A DNA stretch of 64,000 bases from Rebecca billardiae RCC1528 (lineage: Eukaryota; Haptophyta): positions 1,674,001 to 1,738,000 of the forward strand of contig OZ251236.1 of NCBI GenBank assembly GCA_965240325.2, written 5' to 3'. This document shows, one piece after another, positions 42,601 through 51,610 of this stretch; within the stretch, counting starts at the first letter, position 1, and every line of letters starts with the position of its first letter. A program made the translations under genes and the position numbers. The notes below the pieces were generated by a model. It was given only the letters and a program-made list of their open reading frames with translations, did not search any database and was not told the origin of the DNA.

Positions 42601-45600
42601 GGCGGCACGGGCGGCGGGCTCGGAGGGGGCGAGGGCGGAGGGACAGGTGGCGGGCTCGGTGGCGGGAATGGCGGCGGCGGGCTCGGCGGTGGTGCTGGTG
42701 GCGGGCTGGGGGGCGGGTTCGGTGGCGGTAGAGGCGGCGGTGGGCTCGGCGGTGGCGAGGGCGGAGGCGAGGGCGGCGGGCTGGGCGGCGGCGACGGGGG
42801 CGGCGATGGCGGCGGTGACGGAGGCGGGAGTGGTGGCGGCGGACTCGGGGGCGGCGCTGGTGGCGGGCTAGGGGGTGGCGACGGTGGTGGTGGGCTCGGT
42901 GGAGGGCTCGGTGGTGGGCTCGGCGGAGGCGATGGTGGTTGCGACGGTGGCGGCGGGCTTGGCGGTGGCAAGGGCGGTGGGCTCGGTGGTGGCGAGGGCG
43001 GCGGCGAGGGCGGCGGCGGGCTCGGCGGCGGCGACGGTGGCGGGCTCGGCGGCGGCGACGGCGGCGGCGACGGTGGCGGTGGGCTTGGCGGTGGGCTGGG
43101 CGGCGGGCTCGGTGGTGGCGAGGGCGGTGGCGAGGGCGGCGGCGGGCTCGGCGGCGGAGATGGCGGCGGTGACGGCGGTGGCGATGGCGGCGGCGATGGC
43201 GGCGGCGGACTGGGCGGCGGGCTCGGCGGCGGCGAGGGCGGCGGCGAGGGCGGCGGGCCGGGCGGCGGGCTGGGCGGCGGCGATGGTGGCGGCGATGGTG
43301 GCGGCGAGGGCGGCGGCGGCGAGGGCGGCGGCGAGGGCGGTGGCGAGGGCGGCGGTGATGGTGGCGGTGATGGTGGTGGCGGGCTCGGCGGCGGGCTCGG
43401 CGGTGGCACCGGCGGTGGGCTTGGAGGCGGCGACGGCGGCGGCGATGGTGGTGGGCTCGGCGGCGGCGATGGCGGCGGCGACGGTGGCGGTGGGCTTGGC
43501 GGTGGGCTGGGCGGCGGGCTCGGTGGTGGCGAGGGCGGTGGCGAGGGCGGCGGCGGGCTCGGCGGCGGAGATGGCGGCGGTGATGGCGGTGGCGATGGCG
43601 GCGGCGATGGCGGCGGCGGGCTGGGCGGCGGGCTCGGCGGCGGCGAGGGCGGCGGCGAGGGCGGCGGGCCGGGCGGCGGGCTGGGCGGCGGCGATGGTGG
43701 CGGCGATGGTGGCGGCGAGGGCGGCGGCGGCGAGGGCGGCGGCGAGGGCGGTGGCGAGGGCGGCGGTGATGGTGGCGGTGATGGTGGTGGCGGGCTCGGC
43801 GGCGGGCTCGGCGGTGGCACCGGCGGTGGGCTTGGAGGCGGCGACGGCGGCGGCGATGGTGGTGGGCTCGGCGGCGGCGATGGCGGCGGCGACGGTGGCG
43901 GTGGGCTTGGCGGTGGGCTGGGCGGCGGGCTCGGTGGTGGCGAGGGCGGTGGCGAGGGCGGCGGCGGGCTCGGCGGCGGAGATGGCGGCGGTGATGGCGG
44001 TGGCGATGGCGGCGGCGATGGCGGCGGCGGGCTGGGCGGCGGGCTCGGCGGCGGCGAGGGCGGCGGCGAGGGCGGCGGGCCGGGCGGCGGGCTGGGCGGC
44101 GGCGATGGTGGCGGCGATGGTGGCGGCGAGGGCGGCGGCGGCGAGGGCGGCGGCGAGGGCGGCGGCGAGGGCGGCGGTGACGGTGGCGGTGATGGTGGTG
44201 GCGGGCTCGGCGGCGGGCTCGGCGGTGGCACCGGCGGTGGGCTTGGAGGCGGCGACGGCGGCGGCGATGGTGGCGGGCTCGGCGGCGGCGACGGCGGCGG
44301 CGACGGTGGCGGTGGGCTTGGCGGTGGGCTGGGCGGCGGGCTCGGTGGTGGCGAGGGCGGTGGCGAGGGCGGCGGCGGGCTCGGCGGCGGAGATGGCGGC
44401 GGTGACGGCGGTGGCGATGGCGGCGGCGATGGCGGCGGCGGGCTGGGCGGCGGGCTCGGCGGCGGCGAGGGCGGCGGCGAGGGCGGCGGGCCGGGCGGCG
44501 GGCTGGGAGGCGGCGATGGTGGCGGCGATGGTGGCGGCGAGGGCGGCGGCGGCGAGGGCGGCGGCGAGGGCGGCGGCGAGGGCGGCGGTGACGGTGGCGG
44601 TGATGGTGGTGGCGGGCTCGGCGGCGGGCTCGGCGGTGGCACAGGCGGTGGGCTTGGAGGCGGCGACGGCGGCGGCGATGGTGGCGGGCTCGGCGGCGGC
44701 GACGGCGGCGGCGACGGTGGCGGTGGGCTTGGCGGTGGGCTGGGCGGCGGGCTCGGTGGTGGCGAGGGCGGTGGCGAAGGCGGCGGTGGGCTCGGCGGCG
44801 GAGATGGCGGCGGTGACGGCGGTGGCGATGGCGGCGGCGATGGCGGCGGCGGGCTGGGCGGCGGGCTCGGCGGCGGCGAGGGCGGCGGCGAGGGCGGCGG
44901 GCCGGGCGGCGGGCTGGGCGGCGGCGATGGTGGCGGCGATGGTGGCGGCGAGGGCGGCGGCGGCGAGGGCGGCGGCGAGGGCGGCGGCGAGGGCGGCGGT
45001 GACGGTGGCGGTGATGGTGGTGGCGGGCTCGGCGGCGGGCTCGGCGGTGGCACAGGTGGTGGGCTTGGAGGCGGCGACGGCGGCGGCGATGGTGGCGGGC
45101 TCGGCGGCGGCGACGGCGGCGGCGACGGTGGCGGTGGGCTTGGCGGTGGGCTGGGCGGCGGGCTCGGTGGTGGCGAGGGCGGTGGCGAGGGCGGCGGCGG
45201 GCTCGGCGGCGGAGATGGCGGCGGTGACGGCGGTGGCGATGGCGGCGGCGATGGCGGCGGCGGGCTGGGCGGCGGGCTCGGCGGCGGCGAGGGCGGCGGC
45301 GAGGGCGGCGGGCCGGGCGGCGGGCTGGGCGGCGGCGATGGTGGCGGCGATGGTGGCGGCGAGGGCGGCGGCGGCGAGGGCGGCGGCGAGGGCGGCGGCG
45401 AGGGCGGCGGTGACGGTGGCGGTGATGGTGGTGGCGGGCTCGGCGGCGGGCTCGGCGGTGGCACAGGCGGTGGGCTTGGAGGCGGCGACGGCGGCGGCGA
45501 TGGTGGCGGGCTCGGCGGCGGCGACGGCGGCGGCGACGGTGGCGGTGGGCTTGGCGGTGGGCTGGGCGGCGGGCTCGGTGGTGGCGAGGGCGGTGGCGAA

Positions 45601-46516
45601 GGCGGCGGTGGGCTCGGCGGCGGAGATGGCGGCGGTGACGGCGGTGGCGATGGCGGCGGCGATGGCGGCGGCGGGCTGGGCGGCGGGCTCGGCGGCGGCG
45701 AGGGCGGCGGCGAGGGCGGCGGGCCGGGCGGCGGGCTGGGAGGCGGCGATGGTGGCGGCGATGGTGGCGGCGAGGGCGGCGGCGGCGAGGGCGGCGGCGA
45801 GGGCGGCGGCGAGGGCGGCGGTGACGGTGGCGGTGATGGTGGTGGCGGGCTCGGCGGCGGGCTCGGCGGTGGCAGCGGCGGTGGGCTCGGAGGCGGGGAC
45901 GGCGGAGGCGATGGTGGCGGGCTCGGCGGCGGCGACGGCGGCGGTGACGGCGGCGGTGGGCTGGGCGGCGGGCTGGGCGGCGGGCTCGGCGGCGGCGCCG
46001 GAGGTGGTGAGGGCGGCGGCGACGGCGGTGGTGGTGATGGTGGCGGAGACGGCGGTGGCGCGGGCGGTGGCGACGGTGGCGGTGATGGTGGTGGTGGGCT
46101 GGGCGGCGGCGTCGGTGGCAGTGCCGGCGGCGGGCTCGGTGGCGGCGAGGGTGGCGGTGATGGCGGCGGGCTTGGCGGAGGCAACGGCGGTGGCGGACTG
46201 GGTGGCGGTGACGGCGGCGGCGACGGTGGAGGGCTCGGCGGCGGCGGGCTCGGCGGCGGTGAGGGCGGTGGGCTCGGCGGTTGGCTGGGCGGCGGCGACG
46301 GCGGCGGCGATGGGGGTGGGTTCGGCGGTGGTGACGGCGGAGGCGACGGGGGTGGGCTCGGCGGAGGCAAAGGCGGCGGTGGGCTCGGCGGCGGCGACGG
46401 CGGGGGCGACGGCGGCGGTGGGCTGGGTGGTGGGCTGGGCGGCGGGCTGGGCGGCGGGCTGGGCGGCGGGCTCGGCGGCGGTGGGCTCGGCGGCGGGCTC
46501 GGCGGCGGGCTCGGCG

Positions 46517-46549
<33 letters not shown>

Positions 46550-46681
46550 ATGGCGGGGGTGGCGCCGAAGGAGGCGGTGGGCTCGGCGGAGGGAATGGTG
46601 GCGGACTCGGCGGCGGCGGGCTCGGCGGTGGTGGCGGGCTGGGCGGCGGCATCGGCGGCGGGCTCGGCGGCGGGCTCGGCG

Positions 46682-46714
<33 letters not shown>

Positions 46715-46903
46715 ATGGCGGGGGTGGCGCCGAAGGCGGCGGTGGGCTCGGCGGAGGGAATGGTGGCGGTCGCGGCGGCGGCGGGCTCGGCGGTGGCGAT
46801 GGTGGCGGCGGGCTCGGCGGCGGGCTCGGCGGCAGGCTCGGGGGTGACGGCGGCGGCGGGCTCGGCGGCGGCGACGGCGGCGGGCTCGGCGGCGGGCTCG
46901 GCG

Positions 46904-46936
<33 letters not shown>

Positions 46937-47561
46937 ATGGCGGGGGTGGCGCCGAAGGCGGCGGTGGGCTCGGCGGAGGGAATGGTGGCGGTCGCGGCGG
47001 CGGCGGGCTCGGCGGTGGCGATGGTGGCGGCGGGCTCGGTGGCGGGCTCGGCGGCATGCTCGGGGGTGGCGGGCTGCGCGGGGGCGACGGCGGCGGGCTC
47101 GGCGGTGGTCTCGGCGGCGGCGGTGACGATGGTGGTGGCGGGCTCGGCGGCGGGCTGGGCGGTTCCGATGGTGGTGGCGGGCTCGGCGGCGGGCTCGGCG
47201 GCGGTGGTGATGGTGGCGGGGTGGGTGGCGGGCTGGGCGGTGGCGATGGTGGCGGCGGGCTCGGCGGTGGCGACGGCGGTGATGATGGTGGCGGGCTCGG
47301 CGGCGGGCTCGGCGGCGGGTTGGGTACCGCCTGCACTGCAGGGGTTAGACTGCTGGCAATGAGTAGCACGGCGAGTGCAAGCGCGCAGCTCACAGGGGTG
47401 CCCGCGGTGTGTCTAATCCCGCGAACTGCCCGCCTCGGCGCGTGCCACGCGCACCTGGGGAGCAGCCAAGTCCACGGGCGCATCGCGAGTGGCCATGGGG
47501 CTGCCAAACGGCCAACCGCAGTTGGCCACGCAGCGGCGTGTGTGCTGCAGGGTGTGACCAT
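30633..47561 (-). CDS. Giant polycystin-1/REJ-like receptor with a ~3,170-residue PPSPPP stalk
   Basis: One uninterrupted frame of about 5642 residues from the ATG at 47561 (alternative ATG at 47483; an earlier in-frame start would be GTG). Domains in order: signal peptide ending near 80 (CALALAVLLIASSLTPAVQA); PPSPPP-type stalk to about 3247; three IPT/TIG-like repeats to about 3560 (e.g. TEVTIGGAGF); REJ/PKD-like region, about 3700-4290 (ACPGASLALDGSASSRGG); GPS near 4570-4612 (CVWWDEGASAWLDDGCE...CACTHLTDFAGV), with the HLT cleavage triad intact; TM1 about 4655; IQ-like TMQKYARGRTARAAY about 4747; TM2-TM3 about 4817-4878; a long disordered loop; EF-hands DADGNGTIDHAE and DVDSDGSISFAE near 5455 and 5492; TM4-TM5 about 5545-5610, ending shortly after. 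TM2-5 match the polycystin-1 order (SYALLFG...LEEPILLAL), but the channel domain is absent. Likely a surface or flagellar adhesion/mechanosensing receptor, calcium-modulated. Confidence 0.85.
38300..41640 (-). repeat. ~495-bp long-period coding repeat with PRT(D/Q)PF modules
   Basis: GGATCC (encoding the Asp-Pro of RTDPF on the minus strand) occurs at 38485, 38980, 39475, 39949, 40492, 41035 and 41530, with spacings of 495, 495, 474, 543, 543 and 495 bp, all multiples of three. Between each RTDPF is an RTQPF module. Adjacent units are closely similar and differ by whole-codon insertions such as the PPQPPP/PPSLPP block. This is a separate repeat family from the 411-bp array. Confidence 0.9.
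43040..45900 (-). repeat. 411-bp coding satellite, about seven copies
   Basis: The landmark GGGCCG (giving the rare Gly-Pro in PPGPPP) occurs at 43255, 43666, 44077, 44488, 44899, 45310 and 45721: exactly 411 bp apart every time, or 137 codons. Copies are nearly identical; marker variants such as CTGGGAGGCGG (after 44488 and 45721) and GAAGGCGGCGGTGGG (about 44776 and 45597) are shared by non-adjacent copies, as unequal exchange or gene conversion would leave. Confidence 0.92.
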
Positions 47562-47587
47562 CGGAGGGGAACGCTCCCTATCTAACC

Positions 47588-47941
47588 GATTTCTTTCCCG
47601 CGTCACGCAGGTGCACTGGTCACTTGGTCAGGACGAACGACTGACGAGCTGATTTGCTGATTTTGATGAGCTAATTTACCCACTTGGTGTTCCGGACGCC
47701 AGAGCGTCACGGGCCATGCTTGAGCGGCGTGCCATTTTTAGCCGCCATCTCTTGTTTTTGGAGTGATTTCTTTCCCGTCACGCAGGTGCACTCATTCCAA
47801 GCCGGCGGTACTCATTCTATGATTTCGGCACTGGTCAGGACGAACGACTGACGAGCTGATTTGCTGCTTTTGATGAGCTAATTTACCCACTTGGTGTTCG
47901 ACGCCAGAGCGTCACGGCCCATGAAGCTTTGTTTTTGGAGT
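47588..47941 (+). repeat. Imperfect 177-bp tandem duplication upstream of the receptor gene
   Basis: GATTTCTTTCCCG begins at 47588 and again at 47765; the copies end with TGTTTTTGGAG. The shared core GGTCAGGACGAACGACTGAC lies at 47626 and 47833, and the following ~85 bp match almost exactly. Compensating ~30-bp insertions and deletions distinguish the copies. The duplication overlaps the upstream edge of the receptor reading frame. Confidence 0.85.
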
Positions 47942-47943
47942 TT

Positions 47944-48566
47944 ATGGAGCGTTCGTTGGAACTTGACGCCGGTTTGGCGCCCGCGCGGCGAGGGCGACGA
48001 CGGTCGACGGGCGTACACGGGGCCCGCGGCGGCGGGAAGCGCGCGGGCGCGGCCGAGAACGGCACGGTCCGGACGCCTCTCGCCAGCCGCGGACGCGCAC
48101 CGCGCCTCCTCCTCGCACGCTGCTAACTTGATCCGGGTTAAACGGTGGTTTTGCTGCCGACCAGCTCAAGTTCCACGGCTGGTCAAGGTTCGGCTTGCGA
48201 CCTCGCCGCTGGTGCTAGCAAGAAGGTACACGAGTTGGTCGAACTCCCACGCACCCGCTCTGCGCTCGTCGACGCCCTCTGAAGGTGACTTGGGGTGCAT
48301 GCGGGGCAGTGGAATGCAGTGGTTCGGCGTTGCCTCTCAGTCGTCCAGCGCGCAGGCCATGTGGCGCGGGTGTGGTGCGCGCATGGCCCGGTAATTCGGT
48401 CGCGGCATGTCTGTCTGGGCTGCCCAACCGCAAGGCCTGCCGCACCGCGAAGCGAGCGCTCAGGAGCGTGTGCCGACCGTGCCAGCCCCGCCGAGATGGG
48501 GCACTTCGCTGATGGGAAATGCGGTGTCAAGTTCCAAGCCCCGCCAAGTTCCAACGAACGCTCCAT
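47944..48566. repeat. Possible small inverted-repeat element (22-bp perfect ends)
   Basis: Positions 47944-47965 (starting ATGGAGCGTTCGTTGGAAC) are the exact reverse complement of 48545-48566. The enclosed 0.6 kb is GC-rich without a recognisable domain. GTTCCAAG/CTTGGAAC fragments recur just inside the right end. No obvious target duplication flanks it, so a MITE-like origin is only one explanation. Confidence 0.5.
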
Positions 48567-48630
48567 CAAGGGACTCCCTTGGCTCCATACACCGGAAATT
48601 GCAGGGACTTGAACTTCGCAGCGGGCGTGA

Positions 48631-49170
48631 ATGTCAAGGCGAAAGCGGTGGCTCGCGATGGCGACGATGCTGACGAGGGCCGTGCACTCGGTCTATTCGT
48701 GTCCTCTGCGGCGCGGTGCAGGATGCACCGTGCGCATGCCGGCGCGTTGCATCCAGCGCGCTAGGGCGAGCCCCTTGTCTCTTGGGGCAGGTAAGCAGGT
48801 GCCGCCGAAGGACCCTCCGTCGGCAGGCAGCACGAAGGCCGGTGCGGACGCGGGGGCTGCGAAGAAGGCGTCACCCTTCTGGACGATGGTGCGAGAGCAC
48901 GGCGGCGTCTTCGTCGTGTACTGGGGCGCGAGCTGGGTGGTGTGCTTCGTTCCCATCTTCGGGGCCATCCAGATGCACATCGTGCCGTACGACGGCATGG
49001 ACCTGCTGCACATGCTGGGCGCAGACCAAGCGTTTGACATCTCGCAGTGGTCACCCGCGCTCGTGAACGCGGTGGTGGCGGCCGAAGTCAACGAGCTCCT
49101 CGAGTTTGTGCGATTGCCGGCCATCATTGCCACCACACCTGCCGTCTCGCGCTGGCTGCGGCGTAAGTAG
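48631..49170 (+). CDS. FAM210/DUF1279 domain protein, probably mitochondrial
   Basis: About 179 residues from the ATG at 48631; ATGs at 48658 and 48667 are alternatives. The N-terminal 75 residues are basic and lack acids (MSRRKRWLAMATMLTRAV...), like a mitochondrial presequence. The DUF1279 core follows: FWTMVREHGGVFVVYWGASWVVCFVPIFGAIQ with one membrane helix, then a short loop (YDGMDLLHMLGADQ) and an amphipathic second half (VNAVVAAEVNELLEFVRLPAIIATTPAVSRWLRRK). Animal FAM210 proteins sit in the inner mitochondrial membrane; the role here is unknown. The stop is followed by a convergent hydrolase gene. Confidence 0.85.
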   Translation: MSRRKRWLAMATMLTRAVHSVYSCPLRRGAGCTVRMPARCIQRARASPLSLGAGKQVPPKDPPSAGSTKAGADAGAAKKASPFWTMVREHGGVFVVYWGASWVVCFVPIFGAIQMHIVPYDGMDLLHMLGADQAFDISQWSPALVNAVVAAEVNELLEFVRLPAIIATTPAVSRWLRRK

Positions 49171-49651
49171 GCGCCCCCTGGGCGCGTCTTCACCTTTGCA
49201 GCAGCTGCTGCACGGCTGCTTCGTCGTGGCGAGGGCGAGGCCCGCGGCTACGTGACGGCCAGTGCAATTATGACGCGATGGCGACTACGAAGTTGTGCTA
49301 CGATAATGAGCGGCGCGCGCGCGCTCGCGGCGCATACCCGCGCTGCCCGGGCACATGCCCGCGCCGTGCCCGCCGGCCGGCCGGCCTGACCGGGGCCCCG
49401 ACAGCGCGTCCGACCCGCGCCGGCGTGCGCACAGCCCGTGGCCGTGGCCTGCCGCCGGGCCCGCCGCAGGCCGCAGCCCCCGCCGGAGCCGCAGGGTGAT
49501 GACGGCTTGACTCCGACGCCTGATGGCACCGCGGGATGACGATGAGACACGACGCATTATATATATTATTGATCGTCATATCACTACTGATGAGTTTCAT
49601 CACTACTCAGCAGCAATCAACGGTATGACCCCGAGTAGTGGCTGCACAGCA
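49171..49651. other. Convergent intergenic region, DUF1279 / hydrolase
   Basis: About 480 bp of two 3' flanks. 49300-49500 is very GC-rich with CCGGCCGG palindromes; 49550-49625 is AT-rich (ATATATATT). No gene recognised. Confidence 0.4.
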
Positions 49652-50341
49652 CTATGGCAGCATCAGCCACTCCTTGCACCGCTCAGCGATGTGCGCCGAC
49701 GTGCGGAGCAGCGCGTGGTCGTCGTCCAGCTCCTCCAGCACCACCGCGCACCGCGCACCCTTGGGGGCGGCGCCGCTCACGACCTCGAGCTCGCGCACGG
49801 CACGGCGGCTGGACTCGACGGGGATGACCTCGTCGCGCATGCCGTGCATGATGAGGGTCGGATGCAGGCCGAGCGCGGGCCGAGCGGGGTGGGCGTCGCG
49901 CGCGTCGTGCGCAAAGCTCCAGTCGACCTCAGTCGAGGGGCCGTCGGGCCCATAGCCGAGCCGGATGCTGCCGGCGCGCTCCCACTCGGCGAGCAGGCCA
50001 GGCCGGCCCAGCGCGCGCGGCAGGTGCTCGAGGAGGTCGAACGCCGGGCAGAGCAGCACCAGCCGCTCGACAGCCTCCGGGTGCAGCTCGGCCCAGCGCG
50101 CCGCCAGCCAGCCGCCCATCGACGAGCCAATCAGGTGCCAGCGCTGCTCGGCCGGGTGGGCTGCAACGAGCTCGTCGACGGCCGAAATCGCGCGCGAGAA
50201 GGTGAGCTCGCGGAACGACGGCCGATTCAGGTCGGGGAGGTGCACGGACACGCCTGGCCGCGCCGCGAGCGCCGCCGCGAGCAGCGTGCCCTTCGCGCTC
50301 TGCGGACCGGAGGCGAAGCCGTGCAGATACGCGATGCGCAT
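49652..50341 (-). CDS. Alpha/beta hydrolase (YqiA-like esterase)
   Basis: 229 residues from the ATG at 50341; upstream in-frame sequence opens only with GTG. It starts directly at the first strand, MRIAYLHGFASGPQSAKG, the oxyanion/HG motif of YqiA-type esterases. The nucleophile elbow GSSMGG is near residue 93, with the acid in HGMRDEVIPVESS near 180 and the catalytic His in DDDHALL near 212: a complete Ser-Asp-His triad. The substrate is unknown; carboxyl-ester hydrolysis is the family norm. If the longer GTG-started frame is used, a hydrophobic run (ACGASLLLLLA) would precede it and could act as a signal. Divergent from the TPR/GT41 gene 226 bp away. Confidence 0.88.
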   Translation of the reverse strand: MRIAYLHGFASGPQSAKGTLLAAALAARPGVSVHLPDLNRPSFRELTFSRAISAVDELVAAHPAEQRWHLIGSSMGGWLAARWAELHPEAVERLVLLCPAFDLLEHLPRALGRPGLLAEWERAGSIRLGYGPDGPSTEVDWSFAHDARDAHPARPALGLHPTLIMHGMRDEVIPVESSRRAVRELEVVSGAAPKGARCAVVLEELDDDHALLRTSAHIAERCKEWLMLP

Positions 50342-50567
50342 GGCGAGGAGGAGGAGGAGGCTGGCGCCGCACGCGCGGATCACGGCACGATGAGCCCGTC
50401 GCGGCACGCGGTGGCTCAGCAGCAGGGAGCCACGGGGAGAGCTGGAGGGTCACCACGCTGGCGCCGGGGTGGCCGCCATACTGTCAGCAATATTGCGCTG
50501 GCCGTTCAGTGAACGGCAAAGGCAAATCGTCGCACGAAAATCGACGGAGGAACCTCGCAGCCCGACG

Positions 50568-51561
50568 ATGGCTGCCGCCGCGGCGCGGCCCACCAGCTTG
50601 GCGCTGCTCCTGGTGGCGTGCGCCCGGGTCTCGCGCGCGCCACCGGCGCCGCGCTCGGCGTGCCCCCGCGCCGCCTCGTCGCCGGCCGGCGAGCCCGGCG
50701 CGCTCAGCCGCGCCGGCGCCGAGCTCGCCGCGGAGGGTCGATTCGCCGAGTCGTTTGCTTGCCACCGCGCGGCGACCGCCGAGCTGCCGGACGAGGGCAT
50801 CGCGTGGTTCCACTTTGCGCGCGCGGCGGACGCGGCGCAGAACCGGCAGGCCGAGGCGCGCGCGTACTACCGCCGCGCGCTCGACGCGCCCTCGGCGCTG
50901 CGCGCGGCCGAGGCGATGGAGGCGCACTTTGGCCTCGGCAGGCTGCTGCGCGAGGCGTCCAAGCCGGACGAGGCGGCGGAGCAGTACCGCGCGGTGCTCG
51001 CGATCGACGAGAGCAAGTCGGGCGCGCACATCATGCTCGCGACGACGCTCGGCGAGCTCGGCCGCACCGACGAGGCCATCGCGCACTACAGCCGCGGCCT
51101 CGCGCTCGCGCCGAGCGTGGGTGGCGCGTACTACAACTACGCCAACACGCTGAGCGCGGCGGGCAGGGCGGAGGAGGCGGCGGCGCAGTACCGCGAGGCG
51201 ATCCGGCTGGAGCCGGGGCTGGCGGTGGCGTACGAGACGCTCGCCGAGGCGCACCTCGCCGCCGGCGAGCTCGACGCCGCGTACGACGTCGCCTCCTCCC
51301 ACGTCGCGCACGCGGCCGCGACCGGCCAGCCGCACTCGGCGCGCGTGCGGTACGTGCGCGGCCGCGTGCGCTACCAGCAGCGCCGGCTGGAGGACGCGAT
51401 CGGCGAGTTCGAGGCGGCGGTGGCGCTGGATCCCAAGTACGCGTACGCGCTCAACGGTGCGCGCCGCGCGCCTCCGGCCGGCCGGCGCGCCCTGCGCAGC
51501 GGCGGCGCCGACGGGTAGCGCGACACGGCGCGAGCGCGCGCACCCGCGCGCGCGCACCCGT

Positions 51562-51610
<49 letters not shown>

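Larger units (their letters stand above)
37825..47320 (-). repeat. Coding Pro-rich low-complexity array of the receptor stalk
   Basis: About 9.5 kb read on the minus strand as PPSPPP, PPPPSPPP, PPAPPP and related units, interrupted by rare residues and by RTDPF/RTQPF modules. The plus strand is correspondingly G-rich (GGCGGNGG). The frame is never broken although most indels would be easy to accumulate here. Ser/Hyp glycosylation is likely by analogy with algal and plant hydroxyproline-rich glycoproteins; that is inference. Confidence 0.9.
47562..48630. promoter_or_regulatory. Divergent intergenic region, giant receptor / DUF1279 gene
   Basis: About 1.07 kb holding the receptor promoter and the DUF1279 promoter. 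It contains the imperfect 177-bp direct duplication (47588-47941) nearest the receptor start, and a 22-bp inverted pair (47944-47965 with 48545-48566) that could bound a ~620-bp insertion. No protein-like frame seen inside. Confidence 0.5.

Noticed and set aside
43040-45900. CRISPR-like regular array
   Set aside because: The 411-bp units are contiguous coding repeats without unique spacers, in a eukaryotic gene.
36718-47652. Very long Gly-rich open frame (and Ala- and Arg-rich companions) on the plus strand
   Set aside because: They are reverse-complement shadows of the proline-rich stalk: GGN/GCN triplets contain no stops. Only the minus-strand frame continues into recognisable signal peptide, TIG, GPS and membrane domains.
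51565-51610. ACGC run as telomere or functional repeat
   Set aside because: It is a simple microsatellite within a spliced intron and does not match telomeric TTAGGG-type repeats.
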